A stretch of DNA of 64,000 nt, from positions 5,894-69,893 of the forward strand of contig CAZYGI010000013.1 of the NCBI GenBank assembly GCA_964647255.1, read 5' to 3'. The notes under the pieces were generated by a model. That model searched no databases and was not told where the DNA came from. It saw only the letters and a list, made by a program, of their open reading frames with translations. Position numbers and translations under genes: made by a program. Of this stretch, positions 18,851 through 27,769 are shown in pieces; position 1 is the first letter of the stretch, and every line of letters starts with the position of its first letter. Source of the stretch: CAWJEL01 sp964647255. GTDB lineage: Bacteria; Chloroflexota; Anaerolineae; CG2-30-64-16.

Positions 18851-21319
18851 ATGAACAGACCGCTTCTCCGAGATGTCCTGGGCCCGATCATGCTGGCGGG
18901 TGGGTTTATCCTGTCGGATCTACTCGCGGATCGCGTGGCCGATGCGTCGCACGGCTTCGATCTGCCACACCTTATCCTGAGCGCATCGGTGCTGTTGATC
19001 TCTCTCCTTGTGGTGAATCGGGCCGCACGGATCCACCGCCGCACAGAAGCCGCCTTGATCCAAGCGTGTGATGAGCTAGATGAGGGGATGCGCGAACGCA
19101 CGACTGAACTTGAGCGGGCTAACGCGGCGCTGCAGGCAGAGATCGGCGAGCGCAAGCGCATTGAGCTGGCGCTGCGGACAAGCGAGGAGACAGCCCAGGC
19201 GCTGATGAATGCCTCGCCCGAGTCTGCGGTGCTCTTCGATGCCCAAGGCGTTGTCCTGGCATCCAACCAGACCCTCACACGAAGGTTGGGCGTCTCTCCC
19301 GAGCGATTGATTGGTTCCCTGGTTTTTGACTTTTACCCACCGGATGCGGCGGCAACCAGAAGGGCCCAACTCAACGCCATCTTACAGTCCGGTCAATCTC
19401 TGCATTTTGTTGATGAACTGGATGGCAGGACGTTCGATAATTATGTTTCGCCTGTCTTTGATGCCCAGGGCAGGATCATCAGGCTTGCCGCCTTCGGCCA
19501 TGATATTACCGAACGCTTGCAGTCGGAGGCGCTGCTGCGGAAGACGATCGAACGCCTGGAGCTTACGCAAGCCGCCGCAGGAGCCGGGACATGGGATTGG
19601 GATATCTCCACCGGCCGCTTCACGTGGTCGTCAAAGATGTTCGAACTCTTCGGCCTGGATGAACGGACCGCGGACGCCTCGCTTGAGGTCTGGCAATCTG
19701 TGCTGCATCCCGACGACCGCGAGATGGCCGAGAGGCGGATGACTCTGGCGTTGGAGCAGCACTGCGACCTGGTGAGCGAATATCGGATCGTCCTGCCAGA
19801 TGGAAACAGCCGCTGGATCAGTGCACTGGGAAAGGGTAGCTATGATACCCAGGACCAGCCCATCCGCATGAGTGGAATCTGCCTCGACATCACCGATCGC
19901 ATGCGCGCCGAGGCTAGAATCCAGCACCTGTCCTCTTTTCCGCAGTTGAACCCCAACCCTGTCCTGGAAGTAAGCGCCGATGGGACGATCACGTTCCGCA
20001 ATCCTGGAGCCGTGAAAATCTTAGAAGAGCTCGGCCTGGGGGACGATGCTCGCGTATTCCTGCCCGGCGACATGGAAGCGATCCTGGAGTATCTAATGCA
20101 GGGCAGGGAAGCTCACTTCTTGCGCGAAGTGCAACTGGGTGGCGCGATCTTTGCCGAGTCAGTTATCGTGATCCCATCCTCCGGCGTGGTGCGCCTTTAT
20201 GGCTTCGAAATCACCCAGCGCGTGCGTGCAGAAGCGGCGCTGCGTGTGAGCGAGGAGAAGTACCGTCTGCTCTTCGAGAACATGGCAGAGGGCTTCGCAC
20301 TGTACGAACTGCTGTATGATGAACAGGGCAACCCGGCGGATTGGCGGATCCTGGAGGTGAACGCCGCCTATGAGCACCATACCGGCGTTGCCCGCGACCG
20401 CATTGTGGGCAGACGCATCAGCGAGATCTTCCCTGCTGCGCTGCTTGAGTATTTGCCGCGCTTCGCGGCCGTGGTCGCCACTCAGAGGCCTTCCGAGATT
20501 GAGACGTACGCAACAGCCATCGGCCGCCATCAGCGCGTCAGCACATTCCCCGCAGGCGGTCAGCGCTTTGCCAGCATTATCGAAGACATCACCAAGCGCA
20601 AGCAGTCGGCAGAAGCGTTGCTCTCGGCGCAAGCCGCGCTCGCCGTGAACGCTCAGCGACAAAGCGCACTGGAGGAACGGCAGCGCCTGGCGCGCGAGCT
20701 GCACGACTCGGTCTCGCAGACGCTCTACGGCATCTCGCTGGGCGTGCATACCGCGCTGACCCTGTTCGACACGAATAGAGCCAAGGTGCTGGAGGCGTTG
20801 AACTACACGCTCTCCTTGGCCCATGGCGGACTTGCGGAAATGCGCGCCCTGATCTTCGAACTGCGACCTGAGTCACTGGAAATGGACGGTCTGGCGGTTG
20901 CACTAACCAGGCAGGCTGAGGTCGTGCGGGCTCGCCAGGACGTCGAAGTTGAGCTGAGCCTGTGTGATGAACCGGACGTGCCGCTTGAAGTCAAAGAGGC
21001 GGTGTATCGCATCGCCCAGGAGGCGCTCCAAAACGCGATCAAGCACGCGCATGCCGACCGGATGACCATCCGCCTGACGCGCGAGCCGGATGGTCTCAGG
21101 CTCGAAATTCACGACAACGGCATCGGCTTTGACCCCACGGCCACATATCCCGGGCACTTGGGACTGCGCTCGATGCGCGAGCGCGCTGCAAAAGTGGGCG
21201 GCACACTGGACATCGTCAGTGCTCCGAACCACGGCGCGCAAATCTGGGTGCACATCCCTGTTACCGCTCCGTCCCACGCTGACGCGCCCATCCCGGAAGC
21301 TGGTCTGACAGGGATGTGA
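18851..21319 (+). CDS. Multi-PAS sensor histidine kinase (HisKA_3/NarX-DesK type)
   Basis: 822 residues from the ATG at 18851, chosen because AAGGA lies about 8 bases upstream; the open frame extends further 5' over the regulator gene but without support. Two hydrophobic segments lie in the first 70 residues, then a coiled-coil linker (ERTTELERANAALQAEI). Four to five PAS/PAC domains follow. The HisKA_3 dimerisation box has the phospho-accepting His near residue 618 (ELHDSVSQTL). The HATPase domain has an N box (NAIKHAHADR), a G box (DNGIGFDP) and GLRSMRERA. It most likely phosphorylates the NarL-type regulator encoded just upstream. Confidence 0.93.
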   Translation: MNRPLLRDVLGPIMLAGGFILSDLLADRVADASHGFDLPHLILSASVLLISLLVVNRAARIHRRTEAALIQACDELDEGMRERTTELERANAALQAEIGERKRIELALRTSEETAQALMNASPESAVLFDAQGVVLASNQTLTRRLGVSPERLIGSLVFDFYPPDAAATRRAQLNAILQSGQSLHFVDELDGRTFDNYVSPVFDAQGRIIRLAAFGHDITERLQSEALLRKTIERLELTQAAAGAGTWDWDISTGRFTWSSKMFELFGLDERTADASLEVWQSVLHPDDREMAERRMTLALEQHCDLVSEYRIVLPDGNSRWISALGKGSYDTQDQPIRMSGICLDITDRMRAEARIQHLSSFPQLNPNPVLEVSADGTITFRNPGAVKILEELGLGDDARVFLPGDMEAILEYLMQGREAHFLREVQLGGAIFAESVIVIPSSGVVRLYGFEITQRVRAEAALRVSEEKYRLLFENMAEGFALYELLYDEQGNPADWRILEVNAAYEHHTGVARDRIVGRRISEIFPAALLEYLPRFAAVVATQRPSEIETYATAIGRHQRVSTFPAGGQRFASIIEDITKRKQSAEALLSAQAALAVNAQRQSALEERQRLARELHDSVSQTLYGISLGVHTALTLFDTNRAKVLEALNYTLSLAHGGLAEMRALIFELRPESLEMDGLAVALTRQAEVVRARQDVEVELSLCDEPDVPLEVKEAVYRIAQEALQNAIKHAHADRMTIRLTREPDGLRLEIHDNGIGFDPTATYPGHLGLRSMRERAAKVGGTLDIVSAPNHGAQIWVHIPVTAPSHADAPIPEAGLTGM

Positions 21320-21347
21320 GGCCGTGAGCCTCCGGTCTTGGCCGCAT

Positions 21348-21416
21348 ACGGTGGCGCCGCGCAACCGCGATGTAGGCCTCCAGTCGCGGGTTGAGATCAG
21401 CGACGATGTTACTGCC
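21348..21416 (-). pseudogene. Decayed internal fragment of a phospholipase D-family gene
   Basis: Read on the minus strand, this stretch encodes GSNIVADLNPRLEAYIAVAR. It matches the NPRLLAYIAAARR part of the intact PLD-family protein (DNA near 49341-49415). Similarity is clear over about 70 bases and then lost on both sides, with a small deletion, so it is a relic. The segment between 21417 and 21626 shows nothing I can identify. Confidence 0.7.
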
Positions 21417-21626
21417 GGAACGCCGATCCAGTCATCTGCCGCGGGCGACCAAGGACGCTGCAACACCTGCGAGGTCGGCCAGCGCCGATCCACAAACGCG
21501 ACCCACGCCGGTGGACGCCCGGCGCTGCGCCCTTTCGCCGCGATTTCGATCGCCGAGCGCGCCGCGGCCAGATGCTTAACCGGTGCTCTAGCGGCTCCCA
21601 AAGAACCGCTCATGCACCCGATCCTT

Positions 21627-21709
21627 TCACGGCGTCACATCCCAGTCGTACCAGAACACGTCCGCCAGGTAGCGGTAAGCCGCATCCGAACCCACCAGCA
21701 GCACCATCT
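21627..21709. repeat. 83-bp direct repeat, left copy (3' end of a PLD gene)
   Basis: These 83 bases match 49017-49099 at 81 of 83 positions in the same orientation (differences at 21675 and 21703). The right copy is the stop codon plus the last codons of the intact PLD-family gene. The two copies bracket the whole contractile injection system operon. Similarity stops abruptly at both ends. It could be the left attachment-type repeat of an inserted island or a recent partial duplication. Confidence 0.85.
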
Positions 21710-22095
21710 ACTCGCCCGATAGGGAGAATCGCAGCTCACCCGCCGCCGGTCTTCCCGTCTGCCGGCCTGCACCAATCAGCCCACGGCCAAGTTGACGATC
21801 CCAACCAGGTGACCTGGGCCTCCCCGAACGGACATAGCTCAGATTGGGCGTTGCACAGTCTGCAAGCTTACCTCCTGCTGCCCCCAGCCTCTGTTTTAAT
21901 CGCCAGGACCGCACGCCAAATGCAATTATCTATTTGTATTAAATTAGTATTTTAATTACTTACGATTTGTACTTGATATGTTTTTATTTTAGATGTATAG
22001 TCGCTTTGTTCTGATGCCGCAAGGCAATCAAGATCCGATGGCAGGTACGAACTTTTCTTGCCGGATTGCATGATTTCTGCAAAAGGAGATTAACG
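21710..22095. other. AT-rich leader region of the injection system operon
   Basis: No gene is supported here. The part from about 21895 to 22010 is strongly AT-rich against the surrounding high GC, a composition step that suggests a regulatory or acquired segment. It contains the promoter at 21973-22001 and leaves an untranslated leader of about 90 bases ahead of the sheath gene. Confidence 0.6.
21973..22001 (+). promoter_or_regulatory. Sigma-70-type promoter of the injection system operon
   Basis: TTGATA at 21973-21978 and TATAGT at 21996-22001 are separated by exactly 17 bases, inside the AT-rich island. Four other promoters in this window (51239, 55194, 57509 and 63636) also have 17-base spacing. 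Confidence 0.75.
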
Positions 22096-23748
22096 ATGCC
22101 CGTTGCCCCCCCTGTGACCTATCCTGGAGTGTATATTCAGGAGGTGGAAAGCCCGGTGCACACCGTGACACCGGTGGCAACATCCACCACGGCGTTTGTC
22201 GGCCGGGCGAAGCGCGGCCCCGATGGCAGCCCCGACGGTGGTGGGCCGGAGCTCATCCACAGCTTCGGCGACTTCCAACGTATCTTCGGCGGTTTGTGGG
22301 CCGATAGCCCCCTGGGCTACGCGGTCAACGATTTCTTCCTCAACGGCGGCAGCGATGCAGTGATCGTCAGGCTGCACAATGGCGCCAAGGCCGCAACCAT
22401 CACCATGCCGGCGGGTGGCGGCACCGTTGCGCTTCAGGCCAAGTCCAAGGGCGCATGGGGGAACTCCCTACGCGTGCGTGTGGAGTACGTTTTGCCTGCA
22501 AACACATCCTCAACCGATCCTACCTACAAGATGGTTGCGGACAATGTAGCCACGCCGCTCGGCGTCACCGATCCGACGGAGCTATTCAACTTGTATGTGT
22601 ATGATGGTGACAGCGGCGCGACAGAGAAACTGACCAACATCACCGCGAACACGGGCGTGCGCACCGTCAACAAGGTGCTGGCCCATGAATCGAGCCTGGT
22701 GGCGTGCGCCGATCCCGATATGTCGTGGGCCATCAAACCAGACCCCCACGCGAAGCTGGTCAAGCCGACCAAGCCCTGGTGGGATGATGACAACGCGGGC
22801 GGCTTCACTCCGGCGGATGCCAACAGCGGAAGTGATGGCGGCGCGCTGCAACCGACCGATTACACCGGCGATCCGGGAAAGAAAACCGGCATCTATGCAC
22901 TGGAAAATGCGGATATCTTCAACCTGCTGGTAATCCCCCCCGACACCGCCAACGGCGATACGCCTACCGACCCTGTATTGACCACGGCGCTGGCCTACTG
23001 CGAGCGCAAACGCGCCATCCTCCTGGTGGATCCGCCCTCTGGATGGGCCCGCAAGGATAACGCCAAGAACGGCGTGCCGATCAGCGGCCTTGGCCCCAGC
23101 GCAAACGCCGCCATCTACTTCCCGCGCATCCGGAAGGCCAACCCGCTGCACCAAAACCAGATCGAGACCTTCGTGCCCAGCGGCACGGTGGCCGGCATCA
23201 TTGCGCGCACCGATCTGCAGCGGGGTGTCTGGAAGGCGCCGGCGGGGCTCGAAGCAACCATGAGCGGTGTGGCGTCGCTGACCGTGCCGCTCACCGACGC
23301 CGAGAACGGCGAGCTGAACCCGCTTGGCATCAACTGCCTGCGCACTCTGCCCGCGGCCGGGAACGTCGTTTGGGGCGCACGCACCACGGTCGGAGACGAC
23401 CGGCTGTCGTCGCAGTGGAAATATCTGCCGGTCCGGCGCACGGCCCTCTGGATCGAGGAAACGCTCTATCGCAGCTCCCAGTGGGCGGTCTTCGAGCCCA
23501 ACGACGAACCGCTCTGGTCGGCCTTGCGGCTGAATATCGGCGCATTCATGCAGGGCTTGTTCCGCCAGGGCGCATTCCAGGGCCAATCGCCCAAGGACGC
23601 CTATTTCGTCCAGTGCGACAGCACCACCACGACCCAGGCCGACATTGACCGGGGCATCGTCAATATCGTGGTCGGCTTTGCGCCGCTGAAACCCGCCGAG
23701 TTCGTCGTGATCTACATCCAGCAGATCGCCGGCAACATCGCGACATGA
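22096..23748 (+). CDS. Contractile injection system sheath protein
   Basis: 550 residues from the ATG at 22096 (AAAGGAG 8 bases upstream). It has the phage tail sheath signature: an N-terminal TYPGVYIQEV, then TSTTAFVGRAKRG, and a C-terminal domain with WKYLPVRRTALWIEETL and a closing IQQIAGNIAT. The protein forms the contractile outer sheath around the inner tube and is the first gene of the operon. Only one sheath gene is present, whereas Pvc/Afp-type clusters have three. The following gene starts 38 bases downstream. Confidence 0.95.
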   Translation: MPVAPPVTYPGVYIQEVESPVHTVTPVATSTTAFVGRAKRGPDGSPDGGGPELIHSFGDFQRIFGGLWADSPLGYAVNDFFLNGGSDAVIVRLHNGAKAATITMPAGGGTVALQAKSKGAWGNSLRVRVEYVLPANTSSTDPTYKMVADNVATPLGVTDPTELFNLYVYDGDSGATEKLTNITANTGVRTVNKVLAHESSLVACADPDMSWAIKPDPHAKLVKPTKPWWDDDNAGGFTPADANSGSDGGALQPTDYTGDPGKKTGIYALENADIFNLLVIPPDTANGDTPTDPVLTTALAYCERKRAILLVDPPSGWARKDNAKNGVPISGLGPSANAAIYFPRIRKANPLHQNQIETFVPSGTVAGIIARTDLQRGVWKAPAGLEATMSGVASLTVPLTDAENGELNPLGINCLRTLPAAGNVVWGARTTVGDDRLSSQWKYLPVRRTALWIEETLYRSSQWAVFEPNDEPLWSALRLNIGAFMQGLFRQGAFQGQSPKDAYFVQCDSTTTTQADIDRGIVNIVVGFAPLKPAEFVVIYIQQIAGNIAT

Positions 23749-23786
23749 GCAGCAGCCCTGGGCACGGGCGCTAAGGAGAGAACACC

Positions 23787-24200
23787 ATGGCAGAAAAAGC
23801 AAGTTGGACAATGCAGTTGAGGATCGATGGGGGCCCCGCGATCAGCGCGGCCAGCCAGGTGACCGTGGACGCCTACGACAAGGCGAGCCTTGATCTGACC
23901 AAGAACGCGGCCACCAAGACCGTCCAGGTGCAGCCCGCTCCCGGCCTGGCAAGATACCTGGTGGTCACCGCCAGTGCATACAGCGACCCAAAAGATAACA
24001 CGGCAAAGGTGAGCTTCAAATTCGCGAAGGCTGATGGCACCCCCATCGGCAATGATATCCAGTTGGTGGATGCGCTGGTGGTGACCGGCCAGGCGGCCCT
24101 GGCCAGCATCGCGCCGAATTGGACCGGCCTGACGTTCACGAGCACGTTCGCCGATCCCATCACCGTGAATGTGCTGGTCTGCCGGGCTGCTGCTCCGTGA
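23787..24200 (+). CDS. Unknown small protein between sheath and tube genes
   Basis: 137 residues with AAGGAG 7-8 bases before the ATG. The composition suggests an all-beta domain: alternating hydrophobic strands such as ARYLVVTASAYSD and KVSFKFAKADG, no cysteines except one near the end, and no membrane segment. I do not recognise a family. Its place between sheath and tube suggests a structural or accessory particle component, possibly a decoration or cap-like protein, but nothing in the sequence proves it. Confidence 0.72.
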   Translation: MAEKASWTMQLRIDGGPAISAASQVTVDAYDKASLDLTKNAATKTVQVQPAPGLARYLVVTASAYSDPKDNTAKVSFKFAKADGTPIGNDIQLVDALVVTGQAALASIAPNWTGLTFTSTFADPITVNVLVCRAAAP

Positions 24201-24293
24201 TGGCCCGGCGCTGGCACCTCGCGCCGGCCGCGCCCATCGACCTGGCCGCGATCCGATCCCGGCCATCACTTCAAAGCCTGAAAAGGAGGAAGC

Positions 24294-24824
24294 ATGCCTG
24301 CTCCAGAGTTCACGGTCAACACGTACCGATACGATCCGTCCAAGAAGTTCAAATTTCGCGTCAATTGGTATAACAATTATTTGGCCGGCATCAGCAAGGT
24401 GGGCGGCCTGACGCGCACCACGCAGGTCGTCAGCCACCGCGAGGGCGGCGACCCCAGCAGCAGCCGCAAATCGCCGGGCCAGACCGACTATGGGCCGATC
24501 ACCCTGGAACGCGGGGTCACGCACGATAAAGACTTCGAGCAGTGGGCCAATAAGGTCTGGGCCTACGGCAACGCGGCCGGCCAGGAGGTCTCGCTCAAGG
24601 ATTTCCGCAAGGACATCATCATCGAGCTGTACAACGAGGCCGGGCAGAAGGTGGTCGCGTACAACGTCCATCGCTGCTGGGTGTCGGAGTTCACGGCGCT
24701 GCCCGAGCTGGATGCCGGCGGCAACGCGGTCGCGATCCAATCCATCACGCTGCAACATGAAGGGTGGGAACGTGACACCTCGGTGGTTGAGCCGACGGAA
24801 CCGAACTATTTGCTGCCATCGTAA
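24294..24824 (+). CDS. Contractile injection system inner tube protein (gp19-like)
   Basis: 176 residues preceded by AAGGAGG. The layout is that of T4 gp19-like tube proteins: FKFRVNWYNNYLAGISKVGGL near the start, a GPITLERGVTHDKDFEQW segment, and a strand-rich C-terminal part ending with ITLQHEGWERD. These proteins stack as hexameric rings to form the tube that is driven out by sheath contraction. Afp/Pvc clusters have two or three tube paralogs; only this one is visible here. Confidence 0.93.
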   Translation: MPAPEFTVNTYRYDPSKKFKFRVNWYNNYLAGISKVGGLTRTTQVVSHREGGDPSSSRKSPGQTDYGPITLERGVTHDKDFEQWANKVWAYGNAAGQEVSLKDFRKDIIIELYNEAGQKVVAYNVHRCWVSEFTALPELDAGGNAVAIQSITLQHEGWERDTSVVEPTEPNYLLPS

Positions 24825-24854
24825 GGCTGCCTGCCACATTGGGGGATGCGTGTG

Positions 24855-25583
24855 ATGCGTACACTCTCTGCCCTGGACCTGGTGCGCGCGTGGGAGGCAG
24901 GCCGCGATCGCCATCCGGTGGATCGCGCGCTGCTGCTGCTGGCGCTCGCGTACCCCGAGCTCACGCGAGACCAGCTGGCCGCGCTCACCATCGGACAGCG
25001 CAACGGCCGGCTCCTGGCGCTGCGCCAGCAGCTTCTGGGCGCGCACTTGAACGCGTACGCCGAATGTCCCCAATGCCGCGAAGCGCTGGAATTCTCCATC
25101 AACGCGCCATCGCTCCGGTCGCCCGAACCCGCAGAACTGATGTTCACCCTGGCCATTGATGGATTGGAGGTGCGCCTCCGCCTGCCCGACAGCCTGGATC
25201 TGGCGGCCATCAGCGATGTGCCGGGGCCGGATGAGGCCCGACGCCAGCTGTTCGAGCGCTGTGTGCTGGAGGCCCGGCAAGGCGAGACGCCGGTCGCGGC
25301 CGCGGCGTTGTCCGATGAGATCGTGACGGCTTTGGCTGACGCCATGGGCGAACGCGATCCGCAGGCGAGCCCGCGCTTCCGATTGAACTGCCCGGCCTGC
25401 GGGCACGGCTGGGCCGCCCTGTTCGACATCGTCTCGTACTTCTGGACCGAGATCAACGCCTACGCGCAGCGCCTGCTGGGTGAGGTGCATCACCTGGCAC
25501 GGGCCTATGGCTGGCGCGAAGCCGATATCCTGGCGATGAGCTCAGCTCGGCGCCAATTCTATCTGAACCTGGCGGGCGAATGA
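24855..25583 (+). CDS. Zinc-ribbon T4-type baseplate/hub assembly chaperone-like protein
   Basis: 242 residues from the ATG at 24855, placed because GGGGG is 9 bases upstream; an ATG at 24846 abuts that sequence and is less likely. Two CxxC pairs are visible, CPQC near residue 71 and CPAC near 179, which may together bind one zinc ion. The C-terminus has the YGWREADILAMSSARRQFYL pattern found in phage baseplate proteins of the T4 hub-assembly-chaperone type. It probably assists particle assembly. Its stop overlaps the next start (ATGA). Confidence 0.7.
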   Translation: MRTLSALDLVRAWEAGRDRHPVDRALLLLALAYPELTRDQLAALTIGQRNGRLLALRQQLLGAHLNAYAECPQCREALEFSINAPSLRSPEPAELMFTLAIDGLEVRLRLPDSLDLAAISDVPGPDEARRQLFERCVLEARQGETPVAAAALSDEIVTALADAMGERDPQASPRFRLNCPACGHGWAALFDIVSYFWTEINAYAQRLLGEVHHLARAYGWREADILAMSSARRQFYLNLAGE

Positions 25584-27769
25584 ACGATTTTCTGGCCGCG
25601 ATCGTGACGGCAGTGCAGACGCCCCCGGCTTCACCGATGATCCAGCCGTCCTTGGCGCCGCACTTTGCGCTCATGCCGGACATCGCCGGCGACAGCATGG
25701 CCGTCGGGGGCGATGTCGGTGACCCGCTGTTTGAGGCGGTCGGGATGGCCAACGGCGCCTTACCGGGTGCGCCGGATGTTATCCCACCGCTGCTGCCGCT
25801 CGGCGTCTATGATGATGACACGGCGCACTTGCCGTGGTCGGAGGCTGAGGCGCCGGCGTTTGCGGCCGAACCCGGGGACCCGGCCAGTCCGGAGGCTCCG
25901 AGCCGATCCACAATCAGCCAACCGGTCTTCGCTGATGCCAGCGCGGATGAAACATCTCGCGCCGCCACGATAGATGAATCCGCTCGTAGGAGCGACTTCA
26001 GTCGTTCGGCGCAGACCACGGCGGACGAATCCGCTCGTAGTAACGACTTCAGTCGTTCGGCGCAGACCACGGCGCCTGAAGTCGCTCCTACAAACCGATC
26101 CATTTTCAGAGCAGCCAGCCAGGCCTCGCGCGACGCCACAGCAAATGAGAATGGACGTCGCAGCTTGCCGCGTTCCGGCGCGAGCCCCGACGTCCCGAAC
26201 CTCGAAGCTGCTTCACATTCTGGATCAGAACGCTCGCCGCTGTCCGGTTCCGTTGCAATCACGGACGCTGTTTCAGCGCCGGAGCCGGAGTCCGCGGCGC
26301 GCACTGGCGCAACACGGGTGACACCGGGCATTCCACCTGATGCAGACGCGACGCGCATCACCGCACAGCCGGTCGTTCCGGCCCCCGCTCACTCGTCATT
26401 CGGCACATCTCCCTTGAAGGCGTCCGATGTGGTCGAGCCCGCAGCCGCTAATCGGCCGGGCGCAGACGCACCGAAAGCGACCCTCAGGGCGGCAGATGCG
26501 CATGGGAGCGCCGGCGCCACGCTGGCTGAAGAGCTCAAACCAGGGCGTACAGAGCACGAAGTGCAGGCCGGTTCTAAGAGTCATCCTGGCGCCGTTGCGG
26601 CTTGGCGGGCGACCGGTGCACCCACACCCGAGAGCCTGTGGGACACCGATCCCAAGAGAGTTACTTTCGGGATGGAGGCCCTTGTCGGGCGCGCCGCCAC
26701 GACGGATGAATCCGCTCGTAGTAACGACTTCAGTCGTTCGGCGCAGACCACGACGGACAAATCCGCTCGTAGTAACGACTTCAGTCGTTCGGCGCAGACC
26801 ACGGCGCCTACAGATGCAACGGGTGCGGTGATGCCCGACGAGGTGAAACCAAGAGCCCTACCAGACTCCCAAACGAACGCGCCCCCCAGGCTTGCGGCTG
26901 GCGCACCGCTCGAGGCCACGCGGGCGACGCGCAGCCGAATCCGGCCGGCAGGATCCCGCCGCGCCGGGGTGACCCCAGTCCAGGCGCAGGCAGGCGAGGC
27001 CATACGCCACGCCGCTCCCGGGCACACCGCTGAGGCTGCGAGCCCCACCTCGGAGGCCGATGCGAAGCCAACGACATCGTCACTACCCTTCGTAAGTATG
27101 GCGCGACCCAGGAGTGAGATACCGCGAGCGACTTTAGCGGAGACAGGCGCGGCGGCCGCCGAGAACGTAGCGCAAGCTGGCAGCTTGCGCCACTCGCCCG
27201 TTCTCAGAGCAGCCGCCCATGCCGTGAGCGGCGCCACCGACGATGAAGCCAGACGGGGCAGCTCCCTGCGTGCCGGGGCCAGACCTGCCAACCAGATGTT
27301 CAGAGCCGCCAATGAAAGCGGGATGCGAGTGGATGCAGGGCCCATGAACGACTCGGACACTGCCCGCCTTGATCCGCGCCGTCCGCGTCCCATGCTCAAA
27401 GCGGTGCGTGTCCCTGAGCAGACCGCACCGGTGACAGCCGAGGCGAGGGACAGCACCCCGGAGCACTTCAACGCGCTGGTCCGCCAGACGGAGCGCGCCG
27501 CCACGAGCGGGAGTGTGCGGACCCCATCCATCATCCGGCCTGTGCCGGAAGCACCTGCAGCGGTCACAGGCCGGACCGCGGCCTCGGGTCGGTCACAGGT
27601 CCAGGAGCTGGCCCCGGCCGAGTCATTGCCCACCATTCGGGTGACCATCGGCCGCATCGAGGTGCGGGCCCGCAGTACCGAAGCAGCCCCTGTGCCGGCT
27701 CGTCCCATGCCGCGCCCCCCGATGTCACTCGACGCGTACCTCGGCCGCGCCGCAAGAGGCAACCGATGA
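25580..27769 (+). CDS. Long disordered Ala/Pro/Arg-rich protein with repeat-derived segments
   Basis: 729 residues, coupled by ATGA overlaps to the genes on both sides. Almost the whole chain is low complexity, rich in Ala, Pro, Arg, Ser and Thr, and looks unfolded. Only the first 90 and last 60 residues (PTIRVTIGRIEVRARS) look ordered. The 17-residue unit ESARSNDFSRSAQTT plus two residues occurs in two tandem pairs, encoded by a 51-bp palindromic DNA repeat. I recognise no domain. By position it could be the tape measure or a scaffold/cargo-loading protein; it lacks the helical character of known tape measures. Reading-frame integrity and overlaps argue that it is a real gene. Confidence 0.7.
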   Translation: MNDFLAAIVTAVQTPPASPMIQPSLAPHFALMPDIAGDSMAVGGDVGDPLFEAVGMANGALPGAPDVIPPLLPLGVYDDDTAHLPWSEAEAPAFAAEPGDPASPEAPSRSTISQPVFADASADETSRAATIDESARRSDFSRSAQTTADESARSNDFSRSAQTTAPEVAPTNRSIFRAASQASRDATANENGRRSLPRSGASPDVPNLEAASHSGSERSPLSGSVAITDAVSAPEPESAARTGATRVTPGIPPDADATRITAQPVVPAPAHSSFGTSPLKASDVVEPAAANRPGADAPKATLRAADAHGSAGATLAEELKPGRTEHEVQAGSKSHPGAVAAWRATGAPTPESLWDTDPKRVTFGMEALVGRAATTDESARSNDFSRSAQTTTDKSARSNDFSRSAQTTAPTDATGAVMPDEVKPRALPDSQTNAPPRLAAGAPLEATRATRSRIRPAGSRRAGVTPVQAQAGEAIRHAAPGHTAEAASPTSEADAKPTTSSLPFVSMARPRSEIPRATLAETGAAAAENVAQAGSLRHSPVLRAAAHAVSGATDDEARRGSSLRAGARPANQMFRAANESGMRVDAGPMNDSDTARLDPRRPRPMLKAVRVPEQTAPVTAEARDSTPEHFNALVRQTERAATSGSVRTPSIIRPVPEAPAAVTGRTAASGRSQVQELAPAESLPTIRVTIGRIEVRARSTEAAPVPARPMPRPPMSLDAYLGRAARGNR
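25973..26074 (+). repeat. Tandem pair of 51-bp palindrome-containing repeats, with inverted half-copy after it
   Basis: Copies at 25973-26023 and 26024-26074 are direct tandem repeats. Each contains a core like CGTAGGAGCGACTTCAGTCG, with ACGACT/AGTCGT dyad symmetry. An inverted half copy (CTGAAGTCGCTCCTAC, 26076-26091) follows and could pair with the first copy. The pattern is that of an extragenic palindromic (REP-type) element, here inside a reading frame. Confidence 0.85.
26705..26806 (+). repeat. Second tandem pair of the same 51-bp repeat
   Basis: Copies at 26705-26755 and 26756-26806 are nearly identical to the pair at 25973-26074. All four copies are in the same reading frame, and 51 is a multiple of three, so the reading frame is preserved. 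Confidence 0.85.

Noticed and set aside
20903..21613. 236-codon minus-strand frame at the end of the sensor kinase gene
   Set aside because: It overlaps the conserved kinase ATPase domain; only the 21348-21416 part is meaningful, and in a different frame, as a PLD relic.
25973..26806. CRISPR array
   Set aside because: The repeats are contiguous 51-bp tandem units without variable spacers, occur within an open frame and have no cas genes nearby.
25580..27769. Firm assignment as tape measure protein
   Set aside because: Position and length would allow it, but the chain is Pro-rich and disordered rather than helical, so I leave it unnamed.
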